Positions 45,560-54,713 of a DNA stretch of 64,000 nucleotides are shown one piece after another. The stretch spans positions 1 to 64,000 of the forward strand of contig NZ_VRTT01000040.1 of assembly GCF_008017805.1 (NCBI RefSeq), written 5' to 3'. The translations under genes were made by a program, and so were the position numbers. This stretch comes from Paenibacillus sp. N3.4. GTDB lineage: Bacteria; Bacillota; Bacilli; Paenibacillales; NBRC-103111. The notes below the pieces were generated by a model. That model saw nothing but the letters and a program-made list of their open reading frames with translations. It had not been told where the DNA came from and made no database searches. The first letter of the stretch is position 1. Every line of letters starts with the position of its first letter.

Positions 45560-45616
45560 GACTAAGCTTACGAAGCAAGTTTTCATCCGAAAACTATTAG
45601 GAGGCACGGAGAAGTC

Positions 45617-46597
45617 ATGGCACAAATGACGATGATTCAAGCGATAAAAGACGCAATGCGCGTTGAACTGGAAAGAGATCCTAACGTAATTTTGTTCGGA
45701 GAAGACGTTGGCCATGTTGGTGGCGTATTCCGTGCTACAGAAGGTTTGCAAAAAGAATTCGGCGAAGAGCGCGTATTTGATACGCCTCTTGCAGAGTCGG
45801 CTATTGGCGGACTTGCCGTAGGTCTTGGTATTCAAGGCTTTCGTCCGATCGCTGAAATTCAATTCGTAGGCTTCATTTATGAAGCGCTCGATCAAATTTG
45901 CGTACAAGCTGCTCGTATGCGTTACCGTTCCGGCGGCCGTTATAACGCGCCAATCGTTTTCCGTACACCTTTTGGCGGCGGAGTTAAAGCGGCTGAACTT
46001 CATACAGATGCACTTGAAGGCTTGCTTGTTCAAACACCTGGTATTAAAGTAGTTGTTCCTTCCAACCCTTATGATGCAAAGGGACTGCTCATTTCCGCGA
46101 TTCGCGATAATGACCCTGTCTTCTTTATGGAGCATCTGAATTTATATCGCGCGTTCCGCGCAGAAGTACCAGAAGGCGAATACACGATTGAGCTAGGTAA
46201 AGCGAATGTTGTTCGTGAAGGCTCTGACGTGACAATCATTACTTACGGTGCAATGGTTCATACATCCGTGAAAGCGGCCGAAGAGATCGAGAAAACACAA
46301 GGCGTTAAAGTTGAAGTTATCGATCTTCGAACATTGATTCCACTTGATATCGAAACGATCGTGGCTTCGATTAAGAAAACGAATCGTGCAATCATCGTAC
46401 AAGAAGCGCAAAAAACATCAGGTGTAGCTGCTGAGGTTATTGCACAAATTAATGAAAAAGCGATTTTGCACCTGGAAGCTCCAGTTCTGCGTATTGCTCC
46501 GCCGGATACAATTTACCCATTCGCACAAATTGAAGACGCTTGGTTGCCTAGTCCAGCAAGTGTCATAGCAGGCATCAATCAAGTTCTCGAATTCTAA
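45617..46597 (+). CDS. pdhB: Pyruvate dehydrogenase E1 component, beta subunit
   Basis: 326 residues, transketolase-type fold: MTMIQAIKDAMRVELERDPNV, FGEDVGHVGGVFRATEGLQ, and EIQFVGFIYEALDQI. It forms the E1 heterotetramer with PdhA. AGGAGG lies at 45599-45604. It lies 57 bp after pdhA in the same operon. Confidence 0.96.
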   Translation: MAQMTMIQAIKDAMRVELERDPNVILFGEDVGHVGGVFRATEGLQKEFGEERVFDTPLAESAIGGLAVGLGIQGFRPIAEIQFVGFIYEALDQICVQAARMRYRSGGRYNAPIVFRTPFGGGVKAAELHTDALEGLLVQTPGIKVVVPSNPYDAKGLLISAIRDNDPVFFMEHLNLYRAFRAEVPEGEYTIELGKANVVREGSDVTIITYGAMVHTSVKAAEEIEKTQGVKVEVIDLRTLIPLDIETIVASIKKTNRAIIVQEAQKTSGVAAEVIAQINEKAILHLEAPVLRIAPPDTIYPFAQIEDAWLPSPASVIAGINQVLEF

Positions 46598-46628
46598 TCA
46601 CAGTCGAAGGTAATAGGAGGTAGTGCAC

Positions 46629-47927
46629 GTGGCATTGTTTGAATACAAGTTTCCAGAGCTTGGTGAAGGTATACATGAAGGCGAGATCGTGAAGCTGTTG
46701 GTAAAAGCGGGTGACACCGTTACCGATGAAACGATTTTGATGGAAGTTCAAAACGATAAAGCCGTTGTTGAGGTTCCGTGCCCCGTTGATGGCAAAGTTG
46801 TGGCTGTGTCTGTGAAAGAAGGGCAAGTTTGCAACATCGGCGAGCTCGTGATGACGATTGAAGTAACAGGCGAAATTCCTGCTGCCTCCATTCACGGCGC
46901 TTCCAGCCACGCCGCGCCTGCGGATGCGGCGCCAGCTGCTGCCCCTGCAGCGGCAGCACCGGCTCCTGCACCTGCGCCTGCGGCAAGCAGCGCAGGCAAA
47001 GAAGTGCTTGCGACGCCTAGCGTGCGCAAGCTGGCAAGAGAAAAAGGCATCACACTCGCAGAGGTGACGCCTACAGGGAAGCACGGCCGCGTAACACGCG
47101 AGGACGTGCTTGGCTTTAACGGAGCAGCCGCTAGCGCAGCTCCGGAAGCGACAGAACCAGCTGCTGCAACAGCAGCTGGAGCGGCGGCACCTGCAGCGAC
47201 TCCGCAGCAGGTTGTCGTGGGCGATCGCGTTGAAGAACGGATTCCATTCAAAGGAATCCGCAAAATCATCGCGAACGCAATGGTCAAATCCGTGTACACA
47301 GCTCCGCATGTGACATTGATGGACGAAATCGACGTAACGGCACTTGTCGCTCTGCGTGAGCGCACGAAGCCTTTCGCCGAGAAAAAAGGCGTGAAATTGA
47401 CGTATCTGCCTTTCATCGTGAAAGCACTGATTGCGGCTTGCCGTCAATTCCCAGTGATGAACGCGATGATCGACGAAGAGAAGCAAGAAATCGTCTACAA
47501 AAAGTACTACAACATCGGTATCGCGACAGATACAGACAACGGCTTGCTCGTTCCTGTTATCCATGACGCAGACCGTAAAAACGTATGGTCAATCGCTTCG
47601 TCGATTAAAGATTTGGCTGTTCGCGGACGTGAAGGCAAATTGTCTCCGAACGAGCTTAAAGGCAGCACGATCTCCATCACGAATATTGGTTCCGTAGGCG
47701 GCATGTTCTTTACACCCGTTATCAACTTCCCTGAAGTTGCCATTCTGGGCGCAGGCCGTATTACAGAAAAACCTGTTGTGAAAAATGGTCAAATCGTAGC
47801 CGCTTCGGTTATGGCGCTTTCCCTGAGCTTCGACCACCGTATTGTGGATGGAGCGACAGCGCAAAGCTTCCTGAACTACATCAAGCAGCTTCTGGCTGAT
47901 CCTGAGCTTCTTGTCCTGGAGGTGTAA
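46629..47927 (+). CDS. pdhC: Dihydrolipoyllysine acetyltransferase (E2)
   Basis: 432 residues; GTG 46629 is 8 nt after AGGAGG. A single lipoyl domain (Lys44 in QNDKAVV), an Ala/Pro linker, an E1/E3-binding domain (TPSVRKLAREKGITL...GKHGRVTREDVL), a second Ala/Pro linker and the catalytic domain ending with DHRIVDGATAQSF. It forms the core of the complex and is the target of LipL. The linkers are GC-rich, which opens long spurious frames on the other strand. Confidence 0.96.
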   Translation: MALFEYKFPELGEGIHEGEIVKLLVKAGDTVTDETILMEVQNDKAVVEVPCPVDGKVVAVSVKEGQVCNIGELVMTIEVTGEIPAASIHGASSHAAPADAAPAAAPAAAAPAPAPAPAASSAGKEVLATPSVRKLAREKGITLAEVTPTGKHGRVTREDVLGFNGAAASAAPEATEPAAATAAGAAAPAATPQQVVVGDRVEERIPFKGIRKIIANAMVKSVYTAPHVTLMDEIDVTALVALRERTKPFAEKKGVKLTYLPFIVKALIAACRQFPVMNAMIDEEKQEIVYKKYYNIGIATDTDNGLLVPVIHDADRKNVWSIASSIKDLAVRGREGKLSPNELKGSTISITNIGSVGGMFFTPVINFPEVAILGAGRITEKPVVKNGQIVAASVMALSLSFDHRIVDGATAQSFLNYIKQLLADPELLVLEV

Positions 47928-47931
47928 AAGC

Positions 47932-49347
47932 ATGGTAGTAGGAGATGCTTCTTTAGATATTGACTTGTTGGTCATTGGCGCAGGTCCCGGTGGTTATGTA
48001 GCGGCCATCCGGGCTGCTCAGCTTGGTCAAAATGTTCTTATTGTAGATAAATCGGAATGGGGCGGCGTGTGCTTGAACCGCGGCTGTATCCCTTCCAAAG
48101 CGTTAATCTCTGCTGCACACACGTACGAGCATGCCCAACATGCGGATAGCATGGGGATCTCCGTGGAAAACGTGAAGGTTGACTTCGCGAAAGTGCAAGC
48201 GTGGAAAAACGGTATCGTAGCTAAACAAACGGGTGGCGTTAGCGCGCTGCTCAAAGGCAACAAGATCCAAACGTTCCAAGGCGAAGTGATGTTCATCAAT
48301 GAACACGAAGCACGTGTGTTTAACGATCAAGAGGCACCTCGTTACCGCTTTAAGCACTGTATCATCGCGACGGGTTCCCGTCCGATTGAACTGAAAGCAT
48401 TCCCTTTCGGCGGAAGAATTATTTCTTCCACAGAAGCGTTGAACCTGCCTGAAATTCCGAAAAGCATGGTCGTTATCGGCGGTGGCTACATCGGAATCGA
48501 GCTTGGTCAAACGTATGCGAAATTCGGAACGAAAGTAACTGTGCTAGAAGGATCAGATGCTGTGCTTCCTGGCTTCGAGAAAGAATTAACGAAGCTTGTG
48601 GCACGCAACTTGGAAAAAGTCGGCGTAGAGGTTCATACCGAAGCATTGGCTCAATCCTGCACGAAGAACGAAAACGATGTTACCGTTACGTTTACCGTTA
48701 AAGGCGAAGAGAAGCAAGTTACTGCGGACTATGTATTAGTAACCGTTGGCCGTCGTCCGAACACAGATGGCGAGCTTGGTTTGGATCTCATCAACCTGAA
48801 ATTGACTGATCGTGGTTTGATCGAAGTTGATAATCAAGGTAGAACGAGCATCCCGCACATCTTTGCTATCGGTGATGTTGTTCCTGGTCTTTCCTTGGCA
48901 CATAAAGCTTCTTACGAAGCGAAAGTGGCTGCTGAAGCAATTGCAGGTCATTCCAGCATCGTAGATTACAAAGCTATGCCTGCTGTTGTATTCTCCGATC
49001 CGGAAATTGCCGGAGTCGGTTTGAGTGAGACGGAAGCCAAAGCACAAGGAATCAATGTCACAATTGGTAAATTCCCTTATGCAGCTAACGGCCGCGCTAA
49101 CTCTTTGAATGCAGGCCAAGGCTTTGTTAAGCTTGTCGGCGACAAAGAAACGGGGCAATTGCTTGGTGGACAAATCGTTGGACCCGAAGCATCCAACCTC
49201 ATTGGCGAGCTAGCGCTTGCGATTGAGATGGGCGCTAACTTGGAAGACATTGCACTTACCATCCATGCACATCCAACATTGACTGAAATGATTATGGATG
49301 CAGCGGAAGGCGCGCTTGGACACCCGATTCACCAACTGGGTAAATAA
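47932..49347 (+). CDS. pdhD: Dihydrolipoyl dehydrogenase (E3)
   Basis: 471 residues. FAD-binding DLLVIGAGPGGYVAAIRAAQLG at 11-32, redox-active disulfide Cys47/Cys52 in GGVCLNRGCIPSK, NAD-binding VVIGGGYIGIELG, and the C-terminal catalytic HAHPTLTE. It reoxidises dihydrolipoyl groups of E2 with NAD+. GGAGGTG overlaps the end of pdhC. Confidence 0.96.
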   Translation: MVVGDASLDIDLLVIGAGPGGYVAAIRAAQLGQNVLIVDKSEWGGVCLNRGCIPSKALISAAHTYEHAQHADSMGISVENVKVDFAKVQAWKNGIVAKQTGGVSALLKGNKIQTFQGEVMFINEHEARVFNDQEAPRYRFKHCIIATGSRPIELKAFPFGGRIISSTEALNLPEIPKSMVVIGGGYIGIELGQTYAKFGTKVTVLEGSDAVLPGFEKELTKLVARNLEKVGVEVHTEALAQSCTKNENDVTVTFTVKGEEKQVTADYVLVTVGRRPNTDGELGLDLINLKLTDRGLIEVDNQGRTSIPHIFAIGDVVPGLSLAHKASYEAKVAAEAIAGHSSIVDYKAMPAVVFSDPEIAGVGLSETEAKAQGINVTIGKFPYAANGRANSLNAGQGFVKLVGDKETGQLLGGQIVGPEASNLIGELALAIEMGANLEDIALTIHAHPTLTEMIMDAAEGALGHPIHQLGK

Positions 49348-49633
49348 AAAGCGTTGATATTGGTTTCTCATACCTTTAGATAAAAAGTCCCGAGAGTTTG
49401 GCTTTTATGCCGCTCTACGGGACTCTTTTTTTAGAGATAAGAAAATTAACGTGGAGTTAAACTTACTTAAGCAGTTGTAAAAAATCATAAGGAACATATA
49501 CGGCCAAATGTTCTCAACGAACTACGGAAATTCTGAGGATGGAATCCATAGAACGGCTTTAAACTTTTAGTCTGTGAAGGTTGTCATGACCTACGAAGAG
49601 TCCCACAAGGAAATGTCTGTCTCCGCAAATGGT
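49348..49633. other. Intergenic region after pdhD
   Basis: Holds the pdh terminator and otherwise no recognised feature up to the tandem repeat at 49634. Confidence 0.4.
49386..49432 (+). terminator. Terminator of the pdh operon
   Basis: AGTCCCGAGAG pairs with CTCT-CGGGACT (49413-49424), then T7. Confidence 0.85.
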
Positions 49634-49837
49634 ATGTTTGGAATTGCAACACTGTTTTTCAGTGTTACAGCGGTCAGTCAAAGCAACAACTCCACTATAA
49701 CGCTGAAAACCGTGCTTACAGATAGAAAAGTAGATCAAAAGTGACATGTTTGGAATTCCAACACTGTTTTGCAGTGTTACAGCAGTCAGTTCAAACAACA
49801 ACTCCACTATAACGCTGAAAACCGTGCTTACAGATAG
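49634..49837. repeat. Two direct copies of a 92-bp element
   Basis: Copies at 49634-49725 and 49746-49837 (period 112 bp), about nine in ten positions identical. Each contains the hairpin AACACTG/CAGTGTT and the identical tail CCGTGCTTACAGATAG. No coding signal was seen. Confidence 0.85.
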
Positions 49838-49887
49838 GATCGTCTGGATTTTCTTGCGATTTTTCTCGTCTGCTGGGGTCGTTGTTT

Positions 49888-50562
49888 TTATTCTTTCACC
49901 ATTGGATTTTTGATTCCCCGCGCTAGTTTGTCTACGGTCTTTGTCACCCGCCCATTGCGGGTTTCTTCGCGTTTGGCCTCCGTTATCCAGCGCACGTATT
50001 CCTTCCGGTTCGTGTAAGACAGTGTTTCATAAAAAGACTGTGCTGCTGCATTCGTCAGGAACGCTCCCGCTAGATCGTCAGGAACGATCACAGTTTTATC
50101 AGCGATTGCAGGAGATGCATTTGCTGTATGCTCTGCTCGGTCAGCTACTCTTTCGCTTCGCTGCGACTTTACTAAACCGACAGGGCGAAAACGCATGGCG
50201 GACCATGTTTCATCAATAGAAACGAGAGACACACCTTCGAATTGCAGGTCAGTGACCGTTTGCCAACCGGAATCACGATGGATGTCCGTCTTGATTTTGC
50301 TTGTTCCCTTAGGGTAATTGATCCAAAGCATTCCCTCAGGTTTGACAGCCCTAATCGCATCTGGAGCCAGGTGCTGCACTTCAGCGAGATTATGAACGAA
50401 AACCTGCACAAAATCGTAAACTTGTTCGCTTTCCTTTTGCTCTGTGACAAGGACCCCCTCCGGTAGGGGATTCAACTTTTCTGCATATCCTTCTGGAGCG
50501 TTCATAATGAGCGCCCGCTTGCAGCCTGCCAGGCGCAGTTTTTTAATTAGATCGTTACTCAC
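49888..50562 (-). CDS. DUF3052 / OmdA-like (YdeI) two-domain protein
   Basis: 224 residues from GTG (GAGGTAA upstream). N-terminal half, DUF3052-like: LWINYPKGTSKIKTDIHRDSGW and FEGVSLVSIDETWSAMRFRPV. C-terminal half, the YdeI/OmpD-associated pattern: LAGAFLTNAAAQSFYETLSYTNRKEYVRWI, then RVTKTVDKLARGIKNP. Domains of this type are annotated in bacteriocin tolerance; the biochemical role is unknown. Confidence 0.7.
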   Translation of the reverse strand: MSNDLIKKLRLAGCKRALIMNAPEGYAEKLNPLPEGVLVTEQKESEQVYDFVQVFVHNLAEVQHLAPDAIRAVKPEGMLWINYPKGTSKIKTDIHRDSGWQTVTDLQFEGVSLVSIDETWSAMRFRPVGLVKSQRSERVADRAEHTANASPAIADKTVIVPDDLAGAFLTNAAAQSFYETLSYTNRKEYVRWITEAKREETRNGRVTKTVDKLARGIKNPMVKE

Positions 50563-50633
50563 TGGGAGTTACCTCACTTTAGATAGTTGATGTCTTTTAT
50601 TGTAAAAGGAGAAGATCCGTTTTGTCAAAAAAG

Positions 50634-51875
50634 TCAGGCTTCCAAACCTCTTTTTTCAAGCTGTATGGGTTTCAACTCCCCATCAATTCCTTTCATGACA
50701 GGCGCGAAATAGGCTGCTGCTGCAGTAATGATAGGAATGCTGCCAGCAACCGCAAGCAAGACAGGAAGTCCGAATACACTAGCTACGATTCCACCCATGT
50801 AACTTCCAACTGGTTGTAAGGAGCCTCCCACTATTAGCCGAGCAGACATGACGCGGCCCCTTAATTCACTAGGAACCAATTGAGCGTATAGGGAAGAACT
50901 GAATGTGCCGAAGAAAGGACCACAAGCGCCAAGCATGAGGATCCAGCATAACGCCAAAATAAACGAATGTGTTTGACTTAGAACGATATAAAGCATTCCA
51001 TGAGCGAAAATACTCCCAAGCATCGGAATACGACGCCGTTTGAAATTGTTAATCAAAGAAACCAGTAAGGATCCTAGGCAAATGCCTGCTGCCATTACTG
51101 AGCTCAGCAGCCCAATTTGAGAGGGGTTTGCATGAAGATTGTGAGTTGCGAAGGGAATCATCATCCCGCCAACAGCAACCGAGCACATATTTTTAAGCGC
51201 GACACAGCACATGATTCCCAGTAAGGCAGGCGCTTTTTTGAAAAATGTAATGCCGTCCCAAAGCTCGCGAACATAGAGCCCAGATGTTGGTGAGTTGTTG
51301 GATTTGTTATTCATCAATTTTGTCGGAATCAGATAAATGAATAAGGCGGATAGAGCAAAACTAACGGCATCTATAGCCATTGCAGAAGGGGCACCTAATG
51401 TCGAGATAACAACTCCTGCAATAGCAGGACCTAGAATGACAGCCGCATATTGGGAGGAGTCAAAGAGCGAATAGCCGCGGACCAAAGATTGATTTGGAAT
51501 AAAAGAAGGGAGAACAGCCATGCTAGCAGGCTGAAAAAGCGCAGAGGCAGCCGCGTTGATGATGGTCATTGTAAACAGAAGCCAGAGATGGGCCATGCCA
51601 AACACGCTTAGTGCAACTGTAATGCCAATCGCTGTAAATCGAATAAAATCAAGAAGAGCCATTAAGCGCAAGCGATGAACACGATCTATTAAAGGTGCTC
51701 CCATAAAGCGGATAAGCAATTCGGTGATTCCAGCTGCCATAGCGAGCGTACCCATAACCACCAAGGAACCTGTTGTTGTATAAACGAGCCATTGCAATGC
51801 GAATAGGCCGAAACAGTCACCTATGGTACTTATAATTTGTGCTGCAAACAACTTCCAGAAAGCCCCATTTTTCAA
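50634..51875 (-). CDS. MFS transporter
   Basis: About 413 residues, 12 membrane helices, with the loop 2-3 region GAPLIDRVHRLRLM (a variant of the MFS GxxxDRxGRR motif) and GALAMAAG-like helix 2. The TTG at 51875 lies 8 nt after GAGGAG, which is also the end of the upstream ArsR gene, so the pair is coupled. A drug-efflux role is plausible for an ArsR-MFS pair; the substrate is unknown. Confidence 0.8.
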   Translation of the reverse strand: MKNGAFWKLFAAQIISTIGDCFGLFALQWLVYTTTGSLVVMGTLAMAAGITELLIRFMGAPLIDRVHRLRLMALLDFIRFTAIGITVALSVFGMAHLWLLFTMTIINAAASALFQPASMAVLPSFIPNQSLVRGYSLFDSSQYAAVILGPAIAGVVISTLGAPSAMAIDAVSFALSALFIYLIPTKLMNNKSNNSPTSGLYVRELWDGITFFKKAPALLGIMCCVALKNMCSVAVGGMMIPFATHNLHANPSQIGLLSSVMAAGICLGSLLVSLINNFKRRRIPMLGSIFAHGMLYIVLSQTHSFILALCWILMLGACGPFFGTFSSSLYAQLVPSELRGRVMSARLIVGGSLQPVGSYMGGIVASVFGLPVLLAVAGSIPIITAAAAYFAPVMKGIDGELKPIQLEKRGLEA

Positions 51876-51880
51876 TAATA

Positions 51881-52795
51881 TCACTCCTCGTTGATGTAAT
51901 CTATAAGCTTTCCTGTCATTTGAAAAAGCGTCTCATCACGAAGCGAATACGTGACATGACTCGTTCCTTCGGCTGTGACTCGAACGAGACCGGAAGCTCT
52001 GAGCGCAACAAGATGATGATGAACCGTGCTCTTAGCCAATCCGCTGAATTGAACAAGCTCAGTAAAATTTCTTGATTGTTTGCTCATAAATTTGAGCATC
52101 GCTAGTCGATTAGGATCAGCGAGACTGCTTAACAATCGATTTAGAGCTGGAGGCGGTTGCTGTGAGGGAGCTCTGCTAACATCGCAAGCATATAAGCAAA
52201 CAATCATATTCTTGTAATGGCTGGATGTGTTCGTTGGATGCAGGTGATACTGCGGGACAAGACGAATTAGCTCCAGCTCTGGCGTAGGTAGCTGCCGGAT
52301 GCCATTCGTTGCTTCTTCGAACAAGTCCTCAGGTGTCATGGCAGAGAGCCATGTTCGCTTTGTTTCGGCATCTTGCATCAGGCTCTCCATGATTTCTGCC
52401 TCAACCTTGGAGAAATATTCTTGGTCCCACCGACGGAGTAAGTGGACGGCTCGACTTTTTCTGTCCAAAATATTTGAGGGCAGGGACTCCAATTGTGGAG
52501 AGAGCAAGTGAAACAATTCAGCGGGCTGTAACTGATCTAACCAATTCAGAAACGAGCTTGTTGTAGCTTTTTGACTGTCAGGACATGAGCCGATTAACAA
52601 ATCAATTCCTGTGAAATCGTCGAGTAAGGCAGCGTCAAGCTCTTGGGATAGAGAAGCGGATAGGCCGCTTTTGACTGATCTTCTCCAATCAGAGCCTAAT
52701 GCTATGCCTTTAGTGATATTTTTCTTGCTGTACGCAAACAAACTGATGACTAATTCATAGGCGGGATTACAATCGATTTCAATACGGTAGCTCAT
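51881..52795 (-). CDS. ArsR-family regulator with N-terminal sensory domain
   Basis: 304 residues; ATG 52795 has GGAG 8 nt upstream. The C-terminal 75 form the ArsR winged helix (LSSLADPNRLAMLKFMSKQSRNFTELVQFSGLAKSTVHHHLVAL). The first 220 are a separate domain of the DUF5937 sort without clear metal-binding Cys clusters, so a non-metal ligand is likely. It probably represses itself and the coupled MFS gene. Confidence 0.8.
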   Translation of the reverse strand: MSYRIEIDCNPAYELVISLFAYSKKNITKGIALGSDWRRSVKSGLSASLSQELDAALLDDFTGIDLLIGSCPDSQKATTSSFLNWLDQLQPAELFHLLSPQLESLPSNILDRKSRAVHLLRRWDQEYFSKVEAEIMESLMQDAETKRTWLSAMTPEDLFEEATNGIRQLPTPELELIRLVPQYHLHPTNTSSHYKNMIVCLYACDVSRAPSQQPPPALNRLLSSLADPNRLAMLKFMSKQSRNFTELVQFSGLAKSTVHHHLVALRASGLVRVTAEGTSHVTYSLRDETLFQMTGKLIDYINEE

Positions 52796-52863
52796 ATTTG
52801 TTCTACTCCAATCGAACATATTATAATTCTATTTTAATGAAACTCCAATAAAAGTCAAATGAA

Positions 52864-52912
52864 AAATAGCTACCCCTGAGAGCGGCTGCTCTTAAGGCTA
52901 GCTATTTAGGTT
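52864..52912. terminator. Terminator region downstream of serC
   Basis: AAATAGCTA (52864-52872) pairs with TAGCTATTT (52899-52907), with an inner GAGAGC/GCTCT stem. It lies beyond the serC stop on the minus strand. Confidence 0.6.
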
Positions 52913-52940
52913 TTGCTATTTTAGGATGAAACCGGATTGA

Positions 52941-54028
52941 TTACCTGTTTCTTCTGGAAAAATCAATCATAAAATCAGCAAGCGCTTGGCAAGCCTCAAC
53001 AGGAACCCCGTTATAGGCAGACGCGCGGAGGCCGCCAACGCTTCGGTGTCCGGCTAATCCTTCAAAGCCGCGAGAATCCGATTCCTTAACGAAACGGCGT
53101 TCAGTCTCTTCATCGGCCATCCGCCAAGTGATGTTCATATCAGAACGATCCTTGTGATCAATAATACCTTTATAGAAGCCCTCGCTAGCATCAATAACAT
53201 CGTAAATAAGCTGTGCTTTTGCGGCATTTTGCTGTTCCAAATAGGCGACGCCGCCTTGCAGCAAGGTCCATTTCAGAACGAGATTCATCATGTAAATGGC
53301 GTGAACGGGCGGAGTGTTATAAAGGGATTTATTTGTGGCGAAGTATCATAACGTAAAATTTCCGGTATATTCTTCGAGGCTTGCTTGAGCCAATCCTCTC
53401 GGATGATAACAACCGTAACGCCAGCTGGCCCCAGATTTTTCTGAGCGCCCGCATAGATCATGGCAAATTGCCTCATGTCGAGCTTCCTGCTTAACAGATC
53501 ACTGGTCAGATCGGCAACCAGCGGGATGCTTCCAACAGTGGGAATATCATTATAGCGCGAGCCTTCTATCGTATTGTTGAGTGTGACATGCACATAAGCG
53601 GAATTGGGAGCAAGGTTAGTTTCATTGAATGCGGGAATGCAATGCCAGTTCTGTTCTTTCGAGCTTGCAGCCACATGAGTCTGCCCTACATAAGAGGCTT
53701 CTTTGTAAGCTTTTTCGGCAAAGCTTCCGGTTAGCGCGTAATTTGCCGTCTGATTGTCTGACAAAAAGTTAAGCGGCAATAGTGCAAACTGTGTGCTGGC
53801 ACCGCCACCCATGAAGAGAACCTCGTATCCGCTCGGTAGGTCCAGCAGCTCTAAAAGAAGCTGTTGTGTCTCCTGATTGAGCTCCTCAACGGTTTGGCTC
53901 CGATGGGACATCTCCAGAAGTGAAATGCCTTTGCCTCGGTAATCCACGAGTTCCTCTTGCGCTTGTCGGAGTACTTCCAATGGTAATGCGGCTGGTCCGG
54001 CGTTGAAATTGTACAGTCTTTTGGTCAT
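52941..54028 (-). CDS. serC: Phosphoserine aminotransferase, frameshifted
   Basis: It converts 3-phosphohydroxypyruvate to phosphoserine (serine and pyridoxal phosphate synthesis). The ATG at 54028, after GGGAGG, gives TKRLYNFNAGPAALP; the PLP lysine is in YAGAQKNLGPAG. Near 53342 the frame changes: the first part ends at RYDT, and FATNKSLYNTPPVHAIYMMNLVL continues in the next frame to 52941. One T missing from ACTTTCG explains it. The N-terminal extension open to 54148 overlaps the T-box and is not coding. Confidence 0.9.
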
Positions 54029-54061
54029 TTCTAAATCCTCCCGTATGTGGTTTAACGAACA

Positions 54062-54278
54062 AAAAACGCCCTCATCCGATTGGGACGAGGAGCGTTTTGC
54101 TCGCGGTGCCACCCAATTTAAGAAACGTTCGTGTGAACGCTTCTCCACTTGGTTCCGCTGTAACGGGCGGTGCCGGTTAACTTAGACATGACCTTGTTCC
54201 TGCTTGTAGGGTCAATCTTGGCGATAACGCCTCCGAGTTGGATTCTCTTCATAGGCACGATCAGGATATGTTGATTTG
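54062..54278 (-). ncRNA. T-box leader of serC
   Basis: Minus strand. The T-box ATTGGGTGGCACCGCGAGC (54117-54099) is followed by the terminator AACGCTCCTCGTCC / GGATGAGGGCGTT with T6 (54096-54061). It probably senses uncharged tRNA-Ser, inferred from serC; the specifier codon was not placed. Confidence 0.82.
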
Positions 54279-54283
54279 TTAGC

Positions 54284-54312
54284 AGTATATGCTCATTTAA
54301 ATAATAAATCAA
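54284..54312 (-). promoter_or_regulatory. Promoter of the serC leader
   Basis: Minus strand TTGATT (54312-54307), 17 bp, TATACT (54289-54284). Confidence 0.7.
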
Positions 54313-54713
54313 GGCTTTTCGTTAGAATCAGTGCTCGATTTTAAATAATCAGGTAAGAAGGGCGCCTGTGAATTAGGATCGAACCTTTTCGACAGCAATT
54401 GTGGAACGATTGGAAGGCAAGCGGACACAGGAGCAGTTATTTGTCATTTATTCCTTGCCATTTACCAGTTTGCGGACGCAGGTTCCGTTAAGGGCAGTGA
54501 AGTCGTAGGCATCGGCCCCATATCGCTCGTATAAGGGCGCTGATGTCCGCTAAGCTCCCAAATCGGTATCCAAAACTAAAATAACGGCTCCACTGTCCGT
54601 TTATCGCTCCGAGTCTCTATCTTCTCGCCTTGCGCCAAATTCAATAGCTATTTTTCTGATATGCTGAGGGTAAATGTGAGGTGGGAGTAAGAGGTAAGAA
54701 CGGTTAAGGTTCC
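54313..54713. repeat. Non-coding stretch with a long imperfect inverted repeat
   Basis: No gene. AAGCGGACACAGGAGCAG... (54419-54440) is complementary at 18 of 22 positions to 54581-54602, enclosing about 140 bp with smaller related words (GCGGACGCAG near 54474, GATGTCCGCTAAG near 54542). Looks like a degenerate, foldable intergenic repeat. Confidence 0.5.

Noticed and set aside
45494..46135. 213-residue minus-strand open frame
   Set aside because: Antisense to pdhB with no recognisable domain.
46575..47564. 329-residue minus-strand open frame rich in Cys, Arg and His
   Set aside because: Antisense to pdhC; it is open because of the GC-rich Ala/Pro linkers. No ribosome site or family pattern.
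49634..49837. Possible CRISPR-like repeat pair
   Set aside because: Only two copies, 92-bp units with 20-bp spacing, no cas genes; a direct duplication instead.
54118..54312. 64-residue frame before serC
   Set aside because: Lies within the T-box leader and its promoter; no ribosome site was identified.
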